NCBI GenBank assembly: GCA_036346395.1
Contig: JAYEVG010000053.1
Coordinates: 62,001-126,000, forward strand
DNA length: 64,000 nt
DNA from: Hsuehochloa calcarea
Lineage: Eukaryota; Streptophyta; Magnoliopsida; Poales; Poaceae
Direction: 5' to 3'
Of the stretch, positions 10,330-20,823 are shown one piece after another (the first letter of the stretch is position 1; every line of letters starts with the position of its first letter). The translations under genes and the position numbers were made by a program. The notes under the pieces are model-generated. The model was not told the DNA's origin, did no database searches, and worked only from the letters and a program-made list of their open reading frames with translations.

Positions 10330-13300
10330 TGTCGGCGCCCCGGGTGTCATACAACCCCGAGACCCTCTGTGCATACCAAGCTAGTCCCATGATCAGTAGC
10401 TAGCCCGCACAGTTGCAACAATGATGTTATCATAACCATTCAACAATGAACTAATGAAGCAGACAAAGTAATATTAGTTAGCAGCAAAGGACCTTATGGT
10501 TAAGTTCTTACAAAAGTCGCCACGCAGGGCTTAGGAACAACAGAGTATCTGGCAGCGGAAATCTCAAAATACGTGGAGCCCAATCGACATGCCCACAGGC
10601 AATCGAGTGGAGGACGTGACCTAGTTCGCGAAGTCTTCAAAGTAGCCTTCCTCGTAGAACTCAACATTTCGATTCTTCCATTGACTGATCAACAAAGGGC
10701 ATAAAGCCGTGAGTACATAAAGTACTCAGCAAGTCGTAGAGAAATGTATGCACATAGTATTCATGCAAGGTTTAAACAAGGATGGATTTATGGTTAATTT
10801 GCAGAAAGCAAGTTTAACAGTAAATACAATAATTAGATTGCAGAGCAGGAGTTTAAAAGAATAATACATAAATAACCAAGTTCTTTGAAACAAATAGTGA
10901 ACCTCCCGTTCACTTCCCAACCATTCCAACCAAACCTTTCCACCGAACCAATACCACATTTTTTGAAAATACTACCCCTTGCGCGAAAACACCAGGCAAT
11001 GTCCGTAACCGGGGACACAGCTATTTGAATAGATTTTGACACTCTGCAGAGGTTGTACAGCTTTACCCACAAGAGATAAATCACTTGTAATGTCCGTCTG
11101 ACACACTTTCGAGGGTGTGCGACTAAGTGATTATCACAAGAACTTTACAAAGTTCTATTTTGCCTCGGTTCTGCTCGCTAAGGATTCGCCCTCACGGCCC
11201 CCTCTTGCGCCAATAATCAACCCAAACAGAACCGACTCAAAACTTCCCTAATTAGTTGGCCAGGTCCGTCCCATACCGGAATTGTGGTTGCACGAGGTGG
11301 CCCAGATCAATGACTTGCAAAGTTAAGTCCTTTGTTGGTTGCTCAGGCGTGACTACCACATCCAAATGTGCCTCACGCACCCACCTTCACCCCCTACCAT
11401 AAGCCCGAGCATAAATCATTTTTGTTCATTCCCGACCAAGTGGCAATCCCTGCCATGGCTCAACATATTTTAATTATAGTGGCATCACACCACAATTCCA
11501 TAGTGTCATTAGTCAAATTTCATTCATTCTGTAAACATGATCGCAAGTCCCACGGATAACTAAAACAAGACTAAGCAAATATACGCACTCAAGTTGGTAA
11601 TACAATTATGTCCAACTAGTAATTAACCATCCTAAGGTGTCCATGGATTTATGTCATTCAAGGGGACATTTCATTTTCAATTTATCAAGGAGGCATAATG
11701 GCAATTTGGTAATTATCAATTCCCAAAACCATTTCTAATAAACTAGCCATGCATGATAATTTAAAACAATATACATTTGTAAAATGGTTTCAACATGGTC
11801 AAAGGCCTACGACTTGCCTTCGTTGACGAGGAGCGGCTCTTCGGTCGTCGGGTCGATGAAACCTTTCGGAACGCCGGAATCTACACGTGCGAAAAGATCA
11901 CAAATAAATAAAACAGCACCAAATGAACTCCAAAAATTGCAAAACCAGAACCAAATGAAAGGGGCTAATTTTATGTGAATATAGAAATTTGGATCACCCA
12001 AATCGGAGTTCGGATGTGAAAGTTATGGCCGAAAGAAGTTTCAAGCACATAAAATGATAGAATTAGGGTTTTTGTAATTTTCCGGAAATATTTTTCTACT
12101 GGAAACTCGGGACTTTGACGTCAGCGGCCACGCAAGCGCACACGCGGCCGCCACGCAGGCCGAGAGCGCTGACGTGGCGCCGGCTGGCGCTGACACGGCG
12201 CCCACGTGGACGCCACGTCGGCCAAGACGCGGGAAGCGCGGAGCGAGGGCCTCGCGGCGAGAGGGGACGTAGCCGCCAGCGGCGAGGCACAAGGGGTTAG
12301 AGGGGACGCGGGAGTCGGGCGACACCCTTTCGGGAGGAAACCGCAGGCGGCCGGCGGCATGAGGAGAGAGCGGCGGCGGCGAGAGCTCTGCTGTCGCGGG
12401 AAATCGAAACAACACGGACGGAGGCGAGGAGAAGAGGGCGACCGGGGGAAAAAGGGGGGGGAAGAGGCGGAGCCGGTGCAGCTTAAATAGGGCGGGGCGA
12501 GTCACGGGCGGAGCGGCGCCGGAGGAGGTCACAGGTGAGGCAGAGAGAGAGCGTGCGGTGGCAGGGGCTTTGGGCGAGGCGCCAAGCTTGGGGCAGAGGG
12601 AAAGGGGGACCGAGGCCGAGGCATTGACCCGAGGAGGAGCGCGCGGCGCGAAACCGAGGTTGGCGGCGGATTCGCGGTGGAGGCAGTGCTCACGCGAGGC
12701 GCTATGCGAGAGAGAAGAAGGGGGAGGAAGAAGAAGAGCAGGGCGCGGGCGGCGCAGCGGTGTCCGATTTCGATCGGACGGCGGAGAAGAGCGGGGAGCA
12801 CGGGCGAAGCGATGGCGTTGGATCGCGATCCAACGGCCAGAGCGGCGCGAGGCCGGCGCGGCAGATGGGCTTTGGCGGAGTGAGGCGGGCCGCAGGAGGC
12901 GCACCAGCCGAGGAATGAGGGTGGGTCAAGGAATTCAGCCCACGACAAGAAAAGGGATTTTCGGAATTTTGATTTTCAGAAATTCAAACAAATGAAAAGC
13001 TATTTTAGAAAATAGCAAATAGAATCCAAAAATTCTAGAAAAATTCACAAAAATTCCTTTAATTATTATGGACTTAATAAAAATATTTTCAACTTTAATT
13101 TTTCTTTAACTTTTGCAATTAAAATAATTTTTAATTTCGGGTATATGGAAAAACCATTTCTAAAATCCAATAAATCCAAGAAAACACTTTAAATAATAAT
13201 TTTGATTTTAAATACCAGAAAACTCAACTAAACTAACTTTAATTTAATTGAAGTCTGATTAATTCATATTAACTACAATTGACTCTGAAATTCCCAATTA

Positions 13301-13372
13301 AGCTTTAGGCAAATGAAAGCAAGTGGTTCTTTTTTAAAATTTTGAAAATCTCTGAAAAAGCGGGACGCTACA
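10330..13372 (-). repeat. LTR1 copy A: gypsy 3' LTR inserted in the MULE
   Basis: On plus it runs from TGTCGGCGCC to GGACGCTACA, 3043 bp. Read on minus it starts TGTAGCGTCC and is preceded by a polypurine tract (TTAAGAGGGGTAGGTT, 13389-13374), so it is the 3' LTR of a minus-strand element. ATCCG stands at its left edge (10325-10329); the right-hand duplication is lost with the 5' part of the element. It contains a GC-rich core (about 12100-12940), a block shared with LTR2 and LTR3 (11022-11085) and an AT-rich tail. ORFs in the core, including one of 287 codons on minus, are composition artefacts. Confidence 0.85.
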
Positions 13373-13823
13373 AACCTACCCCTCTTAAAGGGAATCTCGA
13401 CCCCGAGATTCAGGCTTTCTAGAGAATAGTGGGGAGACTCTTCCTTCAAGTCATCTTCTCGTTCCCAAGTGGCTTCTTCTTCGGTGTGGTTGCTCCACTG
13501 GACCTTGCAGAAACGGATGATCTTGCTTCTTGTCACTCGCTCTGCTATTTCCATGATCTTGATGGGATGCTCCTTGTAGGTGAGGTCTTCCTGCAGGGCA
13601 ATTGCTTCCATTGGCATCTGCTCTTTGGGCACACGTAAACACTTCTTCAGCTGTGACATGTGGAAGACATCATGCACATCTGAAAGCTGAGGCGGGAGCT
13701 CCAACTGGTAAGCGACTTCTCCTCTTCGGGCTAGAACTAGGAAAGGTCCGATGTACCTTGGTGCAAGCTTTTCGCTTACTCTGAAACGACGCATCCTTTT
13801 GAGAGGCGACACCTTCAGGTACA
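13373..13823 (-). pseudogene. Chromovirus gypsy integrase C-terminus and chromodomain
   Basis: On minus: VYLKVSPLKRMRRF, then LAPRYIGPFLVLARRGEVAY, DVHDVFHMSQLKKC and a chromodomain-type end with ATWEREDDLKEE, followed by a stop and the polypurine tract. This is the C-terminus of a Tekay/Del/Reina-type chromovirus polyprotein; the chromodomain is thought to target insertion to marked chromatin. The rest of the polyprotein and the 5' LTR are gone: MULE sequence resumes at about 13820-13823, where gypsy and MULE share ACAC. Confidence 0.88.
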
Positions 13824-14996
13824 CCGAGAGCTGGTTGTGATTCCTATGCAATGTGAAGCAGGCGGTGGTCCAAGATCGGCCAGATGTGTGTATCATCTCA
13901 GATCGCAATGCTGGGTTGTTGTCTGCGTTGTGCATGATGCGAAACAGGACGCAGCCGCCGTACCAGTGGAACGATGTTAGGAGCCGTTTGTGCATGAGGC
14001 ATCTTGTGGCCAACTTCCACACAATGTTTCGGAGCAAGGACCTCATGAAGATGTTCAATAAGCTCTGCATGTAGAATCAAAGAAGGAAGTTCGAAGCGGT
14101 GTGGAGACAGCTCGATGAGGAGACCGGAAAGCATGTAAGGTACTTCGCGCATGCCTAGGCAAGGGCAGCTACTAGAGGGTCCGCGAGAGTTAGGGAGTTC
14201 ACACACTGGGTTAACTCACATGCACCTGTCCTAGAGAAATGGTCCCTACTGCACGACACATATGGTGCAAGGTACGGGATCATAACGACCAACATGTCGG
14301 AGGTGTACAATGGTGTGCTCAAGGGTGTCCGCTCCCTGCCGATCACTGCGATCGTGGAGGAGAGGTGGAACCGTACCATCGGATACTTTGTTAACAGAGC
14401 CATGGTGGCCAAGAAGCATCTGGAGGATGGGAAGCAATTCTCCGAACTAATGCATGCCTACATGGAGAATAAGATCAGCAAGGCTCGATTGCACGCCGCT
14501 CGTACCATGGATGGCGTCAGGCAGAAGTTCGAGATCAGGCTCAGGGAGAAGTACGTGATGGGCCACGCTAGAGGGGATCGTAAGCAGGTCTGCACGATTG
14601 GTGAAGAAGAGTCGTGCACCTGCAACAAGCCGTAGCTTCTGCACAAACCATGCTCCTATGTGTACGCGGCGTGCGCGGCGTGGCGGTAGGCCTCGGAGTG
14701 TTACATCTCCGAGTACTACGATATCCACCACCTGTATGTAACTTGGAGTGCCGAGTTCCATTCGTACGGGCTGGACACGCACTACAGGGACCTTTGGCTG
14801 GGGCAGTTGAAGTGGGTGCCCAAAGATGCACTAAAGCTCCCCGGCCGTGGAAGACGCCAGTCCCGACATATCCAGAACGACATGGACGGCAACGGCCACG
14901 GCAACGGGTTTGCCGCCTCGCTGCTGCATGCAAGATAGTTGGGCACTCCATCACCGCATTGCCAAATGCATTCGCCCAAGCAAAGGCACCATAGTG
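13824..14996 (+). pseudogene. MULE transposase C-terminal part, copy A
   Basis: Begins within the DDE domain (ESWL-FLCNVKQAVVQDRPD, then IISDRNAGLLSALC with the second catalytic Asp), continues through CMRHLVANFH, a stop after NKLCM, a second stop after the HA codons near 14155 (shared with copy B), then MSEVYNGVLKGVRSLP and the SWIM-type zinc motif CTCNK. Later codons lose frame; the C-terminal knuckle region is damaged. About 210 bp holding the first catalytic Asp are missing relative to copy B because of the gypsy deletion. Not functional. Confidence 0.8.
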
Positions 14997-15236
14997 AGGA
15001 AGATATAATTACTAAGTCGTGATGTCGCTTGCTTATTTCAATGTCTTTGATGGGCTGTGTTGCTGTTAATCCAAGCCTTTATGTAGTACTTGTTAAGTTG
15101 TCCAGGTCTGTTGTTAACTCATTATGGTCATATTGTGTTGTTGAATTTTTAATCGTATGTTTTACCTTATTTTCCTGTGCCACACAATATATTTTACATG
15201 CGTGCACTAACATGTTATTTTCCTGTTGGCAGGAGA

Positions 15237-16017
15237 TGGCGCAGGTTCCAGTTGACGACGCGTACGAGCTGCTTGACCCACGCTGGGATGTGGGACACCG
15301 TTGCTAGGCGTGGTCCGCTCGCGATCGCCCTCCGAGCTCGGGTCCCGAGCGCCCCAGAGAGCTGGCCCTTGACGAGCGTAACATCCCAGTGCGCGGAGAC
15401 TAGGCTCCTGCCCCTTGCCCGGATGTTGGACCTCCCGCATGCGCTTGACGGCACTCTGCTCAAGGCCATGACCGCTGGAGACCGGAGACTCACACTTTCC
15501 ACTTCCGATGGGGGAGATGACCATTACTCAAGGACGTGGCTCGCCATGTGTCTACCGCTGCGTGGTCTTCTAGTAGTGCCCTCCGAGGGCGATGGATCGA
15601 AGGTCCGTTTGGCCGATGCAGATTTGGTCACCCGATTCTCGCGAACGCGTCGGGTGTGCCACATTCTGGCCGCGGGCAGTACATGATCCGCCCCGAGCAT
15701 GCGATGCGGAGGAAGTGAGGACACACTTAGTCGTACCTTTTGTTCCTGCTCGGATGGATCTCGCTTCCTACCACGCAGGAGACCGTGTACCCGATTACAT
15801 CTATCCGCATGTCTTTGGCGACGCCGCCCTAGGAGGTTCCAGCACACCGGGCTCGCAGTTGCTTTTCGCCACCTATCGAGGGTTGTGCGATGCTTGTCAG
15901 CGCAGCACGGGCGAGGAACCAGTCCTCACGGTATGCTACGTCATGCTACAGTTATGGTCGTGGGAGCACTTTCCAGTCGGTCGACCATACTTCCGCACTA
16001 ACGTGCACCCTTACCAG
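15237..16017 (+). pseudogene. Plant mobile domain ORF, copy A
   Basis: Starts MAQVPVDDAYELLDPRWDVG after a TTGGCAG splice-acceptor-like sequence. Downstream, spread over three frames, are RMLDLPHALDG, the LPLRGLLVVP block, FGHPILANASGVPH and CQRSTGEEPVLTVCYVMLQL. These match the PMD found in Arabidopsis MAIN/MAIL1 and in many transposons. Frameshifts are more numerous than in copy B. Its function in elements is unknown; a role in chromatin or silencing evasion is speculation. Confidence 0.7.
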
Positions 16018-16175
16018 GTGACCACCAAGCTTTACGGGAACACTGCAGGGGACGACCCCGTCGAGAGTCTCAAGGCTAAGCTTAAGAAGCTCAAGCTGGG
16101 TCCTAAGCCTGAGTCAGAATGTTACCATTGTCATGAGACTAGGCATTGAAAGAGAAACTGCAAGAAGTACTTAGC
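16018..16175 (+). pseudogene. Ty1/copia gag end with zinc knuckle, upstream half
   Basis: Reads KAKLKKLKLGPKPESECYHC, a damaged CCHC knuckle (CYHCHETRH, stop for the usual W, KRNCKKYLA). The same protein continues in frame at 46106 (linker then copia protease) once the intervening 30 kb is removed. TTAGC (16171-16175) is the left target duplication of LTR2. The junction with the PMD ORF at 16017/16018 has no copia LTR, so the fragment is truncated. Confidence 0.75.
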
Positions 16176-17672
16176 TGTCAGGACCGAATTTCTAAATCTG
16201 AACTCTCTGTTTATTTCTGCACCAGTCCCAAATTAGTAGCTAGTGCACACAGTAGAAACATTGTTGATAACCAGTTCGAATAAGGAAATATCATTAATAA
16301 ATAACTGAGTACCGGTCTTAAGGACACTTATTACAAAAGAGGTCAAAAGACCTTAAGTCTCACAAAGAATGAAATAAAATAAACTCGTGGTTGACCCATC
16401 GAATAGCCCACGGCATTCAACCGGGAAACTGACCTTAGTACTGGGAAGCCTTCATCGAAACCGCAGCGAAGTAGTCGTAGTCATTCTCAGCATCTTCAGA
16501 GACTTCGAGATTTGTTGAGTGTAGCATGTGAGTACATAAAGTACTTCGCGAGTCTTGGGAAATGATGCATATGCACAGCTTTAACAATTGGGCATATATA
16601 GTTCATTTGCACAAAGCAATATTTTAAGTTTAAACATCTTTTATAAAGCTCATTTGAAAATAAGATAATTAAAAAGATAAAATAATTTAAATCAGACTCT
16701 AATGCAGATTCCAACTATCAAACATTAGTAAAGAGGCTCTAACTGCCAAGTTTCTAGAATTGAGCTCTAGCTGCTCAACTGGCTCTAACTACAGAACCAC
16801 AATCTAAGAGTTCCAACTACTCCCAGATTCTTAAAATATTTCTTTTAAACCCAAAATTGAAATCTACCATGTGTATACGCACCTTGCCCGCCCTTGACCG
16901 ATGGCATGGCTATTCGAATAGTTTTTAACACTCTGCAGAGGTTGTACAACTTGACCCACACGAGACAATCAGCTTATACTGCCCGCTCACACACTTCTGA
17001 TGGTGTGTGACTAAACGATTGTCACAGTGCTTTTACAATACTTTATCCTAACATTAGCCCGTCCAATGAGCTTAACCCCAAGTCATGGGCGTCATTTACC
17101 ATCGACCTGGAGCTGACCGTTGTGGGGGATAACCTGCTCGGACTTGGACGTCTTTTACCAACGTCCGGCGCAAGCCCCGGCAGATATGGATGTCAATTAC
17201 CATCGTCTGCACTACCAGGTAAAACCTACCATCTACAGCCCGCGGGCGTAATGCTACAATATAGTAAATTATTCAGCCAAGTCCTTCCCATTTAGGACAT
17301 GTGGATGTACGATATTGCTAGGTTTGAATAAACACAAGACTCAGTACTTAATCAACCAGGGTAAGGCAAACCAAACTCATGCCACTCACCCTAGTCTAAA
17401 ATATTTTCCACCATTTTTATTTTATTTCCAAATATTGACATTACCTAATGTCAAATATTTTTCAAAATTTAAAGTGTAACAAGTATTAAAGGTTTTTCTC
17501 TCTCAAAGGTTAAACAGGACCAAACAAAGACGCCTAAGCAATTCTATCAGATCAAAATATTCTACAAAATTGTGTTCAATAATGCGAAATTTCATATGCT
17601 AGGGTTACAAAGGTGCAAGATATCAAATATCAAGGATGATAATAACCAACTTTACGTTTTTAACTAACAACC
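16176..17672 (-). repeat. LTR2 copy A, left part
   Basis: Begins TGTCAGGACC right after TTAGC and shares layout with LTR1 and LTR3, including the block near 16900-16980. It is cut at 17672 by the Tekay-like element and resumes at about 45346, ending GGGATGTTACA at 46105 followed by TTAGT. By analogy with LTR1 it is a minus-strand gypsy LTR, probably solo. No genes are inside. Confidence 0.8.
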
Positions 17673-19895
17673 TGTAACATCCCAATTCTAAGTCTTTGCT
17701 TCAAATGTAAGAAAATGAGTAGAAGTTAAAACTTTTCTTGCATCTTGAAGTAATTGCACTATTCTGTAATTCTTGTAAAAGAATTATGGAAGTCAAAAAT
17801 CAAATCTCCAAATAACTCTAGTCACAAACCTCCTTGGCAAAGATCTCGTGCCAAACCTCTGTGAATATTTTTCCTGTGTTCTAGGGAGGCTTGGTAACAC
17901 CTCTGAATTATTTCATGATTTTTAGAAATTATTTGATAATTTTGGGAGGCAAGTCAAACCTACCAAAGCTTGGTCAAACCGTAACCCAACCTTCTGGAAT
18001 TTCTTGAGAAGAATGCAGTGCATGAAGATCTCTGGAACTTTATGTAAGGTTAATCCTAAGGTCGGAAACCTCCAGTTAAAATTTCATGATTTTTGGAGCT
18101 GTTTTTCTACCTCTAAAATTCTCCAAAGTTCTGGTACCAAAAATCAAAAACTAAATCATCTAAGATTGTTCCTTGGCGCGAAGTCGACTTCGCTCGAGCC
18201 AAGTGACTTGGTTCGAACAACTATTTGCACTGCCGCTCGTCGACGGTGCGAGCACATCGTGGTCGTCGGATCGACATCGCGTGGCCCATGTTGGCGCGGA
18301 GCAACGCCGATGCGATCGCAGGAGAGCCGTCTGATTTGGAGATCACGGCCTGGATTGAGTGGCCGATCGGACCGACCGATCGCCCCATTCACTTGAACCG
18401 TCCGATTTGAAGATCAATGGCCTGGATGGAGTGGCCGATCGGACCGACCGATCGCCTCTATTCACTTGAACTGCTCGATTTTGATCCAACGGCGCCAAGT
18501 CATCTCCTTCTTCGCGCCCCGGCCGAGTGCGCCACGCGCCATGGGCGAGGAAGTCGTGGCGTATGAATACCGCCCACCCGTGTCATGGCCAACGACTCTT
18601 TGCATTTAATGCTGGTCAGTGCACCGCCCCCATGCGTCCCCTTCTCAACTGCTCCCATCGCCCTCAGTGCTCCCATGGTAGGTTTGACCTGAGTAGGCTC
18701 CTTGCCGCTGTTTCTCTACCATCTCGCCTACTTAAGCTCCCTTGCTTCCCCATGGCTTCCTTTAGCACTTCAAAGAACCCTAGCTAGCACCCACGGGTTT
18801 GTTTGAGCCTGATTCACCGAAACCATTTCGCCGCCATTGCCGAGCTTCAAGCTCACGGTGAAGGCGGTACCACGCTGGCTCTCCTCTCCATTTCTTGGTC
18901 CACCGCTCCTTTGCACTTCACGGTCCTTAACCCTGCTATTTTGGCTTGTCCTCTTGGGGGGGGTGAATTGAGATCCCTGCTGCGGAAAAGCACCGCACTT
19001 CGCCTCCAAGCCGGTGAGTCTTCCTCCGCTCAATTCCTTTCACCGGCAAAGATCGATGGAGCGTGTGGAACCCAATTGATGACCCGCCGCATTGATTTCG
19101 CCAGTTGGCTTCTCCGCGACATCGCCTCGAGCGCCGTCGCGGACTTCATCGCCGAGCAGCTCCGACCTCCTCCTCAGTGCCTCTCTAGTGCTCGTGTAGC
19201 TCCGCATTCGTCCCTAGATGCTTGGCACTCGCCACTTGGACCGCAATGAGCTCCTTTGCACTTTTCGGTTTCTACCGCTTGTGTCGCCATCGCCAACTTC
19301 GACTTGCGGCGTTTTAGACCGCCGCCGCGCAAAGAATGGTCCCGCAGCGCACAAGGCTATTGCGAACCCATGTTGGGCCTTAGCTCCGCCGCTTGGGCGT
19401 AGTCGCCGCCGCTGAGCCTCTCTTCGCAGTCGGGTTTTGTTGGACGAACTGTACGCGAGCGTTTAACGTCGTTCTCTGTGGACTGTCGATCTCTAGATCA
19501 ACGACCTGTGTTCGCGTGAATGTTCGGACTGCTCGAGGCTCCTTCGCAGAGCCGCCCATCTTTAGATCAACGGCTCACATTCGCTCAAACGTCGACGGCG
19601 AACGTTTCGATCCACGTGGACCGTTGGATCTAAATCCAACAGGTGGATTTGTGAGCCGCGTGCGCGCGCTTTGTCCCGTGGACATTGGCCTTTGGATCCA
19701 AGATCAACGGTCCAAGTTAGTCCACGTCGTTTTAATTTCGGATTTTCCCGAGAAGGATTATTTGTTAACTAAAAAATACAATTAACTTGTAAAAGGCGTA
19801 ACTATTTCTCTGCAAATCCTTTTTGAGTGAAACCTAGTTTGTTGGATTCCTCTATTAATGAGCTTACGGTGAAAATTAGTTTTGAACATGTTACT
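17673..19895 (+). repeat. Tekay/Del-like gypsy 5' LTR, left part
   Basis: Starts TGTAACATCCC at 17673, the usual beginning of Tekay/Del LTRs. It has an AT-rich first kilobase and a GC-rich core (about 18180-19740) that includes a tandem pair of about 72 bp (18333-18476). It is split at 19895 by the Tat element and appears to resume at 42967, ending in the 60-700 bp before the gag ORF at 43747; I could not fix the LTR end or primer site. Confidence 0.65.
18333..18476. repeat. Two-copy 72-bp tandem repeat with GATCGG palindrome
   Basis: Two copies of a unit containing GGCCGATCGGACCGACCGAT, each beginning GATTTG. The same pair occurs in copy B at 58739-58881, so it predates the block duplication. 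Confidence 0.75.
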
Positions 19896-20750
19896 TGACG
19901 AGGATCCGGTAATCCTTATTTTATCTTTTATCTATAATTGTTATTATGGATAAATATGATGTCACATAGTCCCCAGAAGTACCCCTTATATTCATAAGGG
20001 AGAGGCCTACCAAGTGATTGTAAGATCTCCTACAATCACCCCCATAGTCGTAAGCCTTACTACGACTATGTCACGGTCGTAAGTCCTTCTACGACCACTA
20101 CCTGGTCGTAAGCTCTTCTACGACCATTACCCAGTTGTAAGTCCTTCTACGACTATTGTCCAGTCGTAAGACCTTCTACGACTTGTACCCAGTCGTAAGT
20201 CCTGCTACGACCAGGTCAACCACGACCACCTTATAATCAATAGCACCTACAATTGAGTGGGTCCAATTGATTAAGGAATCCAAACGGTCCACATGCACTG
20301 TTATTCCGCACAGTAATAGTGCTTAAATTCCCCATTACCTCTGAAGGATAACTGCCCAACGGCGTGAAGGAGCCACTACGTCGGTAATTATTGCCATCAT
20401 GCGCCCATTACTGGCTTAATTAGGCGCCTCTTCCGCAGGACAAAACGGCTACTCCTTCACGACTATTTAAGGATGTCAATCAGAGGGCAAAGGGGGGGGG
20501 GGAAACATAGCCAGTCAAGAACAATCAGGGAGAAAGACAAGTACTATTCTTTGTAATAGTCTTAGTTTCTAGCCTGATTGTTGAGAATACAGTCAATACC
20601 ATACACACACAGGAGTAGGGTTGTTATTCTCTCCGGAGAAGGCCTGAACCTGTATAAACATCCCGTGTCAACCGCTCTGCGTGATCTCATCTCTAGGAGA
20701 CCCCCCGAATCAAACAATCTTTACGTAAGATCGGTTCTAATACACCGACA
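19896..20750 (+). repeat. Tat element 5' LTR
   Basis: TGACGAGGATCC to ACACCGACA, 855 bp. Contains six copies of a 29-bp hairpin repeat (about 20045-20230), a TATA-like TATTTAA (20464-20470; TATATAA in the 3' LTR) and a poly-G run (about 20490-20502) that is longer than in the 3' copy. Confidence 0.93.
20045..20230. repeat. Six-unit hairpin repeat array in 5' LTR
   Basis: Each unit is about 29 bp and contains GTCGTA, an 8-nt spacer such as AGTCCTTC, and TACGAC, a perfect 6-bp stem in most units. Units differ at a few positions. The array lies in the probable U3 region upstream of the TATA-like box; repeated promoter-proximal motifs often bind regulators, but no factor can be named. Confidence 0.85.
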
Positions 20751-20770
20751 GTTGGCGCCGACCTTGGGGA
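20751..20770 (+). other. Tat element primer-binding site
   Basis: GTTGGCGCCGACCTTGGGGA directly follows the LTR. TGGCGCC at this position is common in grass gypsy elements; the tRNA identity was not checked. Confidence 0.7.
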
Positions 20771-20823
20771 TCTTCCGGTAATCTCTTGTCAACGTACTCT
20801 CTTTTTCCAAATCTCATGCACTC

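Larger units (their letters stand above)
8858..16017 (+). mobile_element. MULE with PMD ORF, copy A (broken)
   Basis: A Mutator-like element whose left end is a candidate long terminal repeat at 8858-8911 (GGACTATTTTAGCCCCGTTG ... AAAATAGCCCCC). It carries transposase pieces (10053-10329, 13824-14993) and a PMD ORF (15237-16017) in one direction. A gypsy LTR with part of its body (10330-13823) interrupts the transposase. The right terminal repeat was not found: the element runs into a copia gag fragment at 16018. Copy B at 50765-56421 is very similar and supplies transposase regions lost here. Confidence 0.75.

Noticed and set aside
10346..10360. LTR1 start at TGTCATACAACC
   Set aside because: That start gives no duplication; starting at TGTCGGCGCC (10330, 51596) gives perfect ATCCG flanks in copy B.
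12041..12904. 287-codon ORF on minus
   Set aside because: Lies in the GC-rich core of LTR1, is Pro/Ala/Ser/Arg-rich in every frame and is largely absent from copy B.
16176..17689. LTR2 as a complete 1.5-kb LTR ending GTAACA at 17689
   Set aside because: No target duplication fits there; TTAGC pairs with TTAGT at 46106, and the copia frame rejoins only at that point.
20045..20230. CRISPR-like repeat array
   Set aside because: Regular 29-bp period but no variable spacers; it is an LTR-internal repeat present in both LTRs of a plant retrotransposon.
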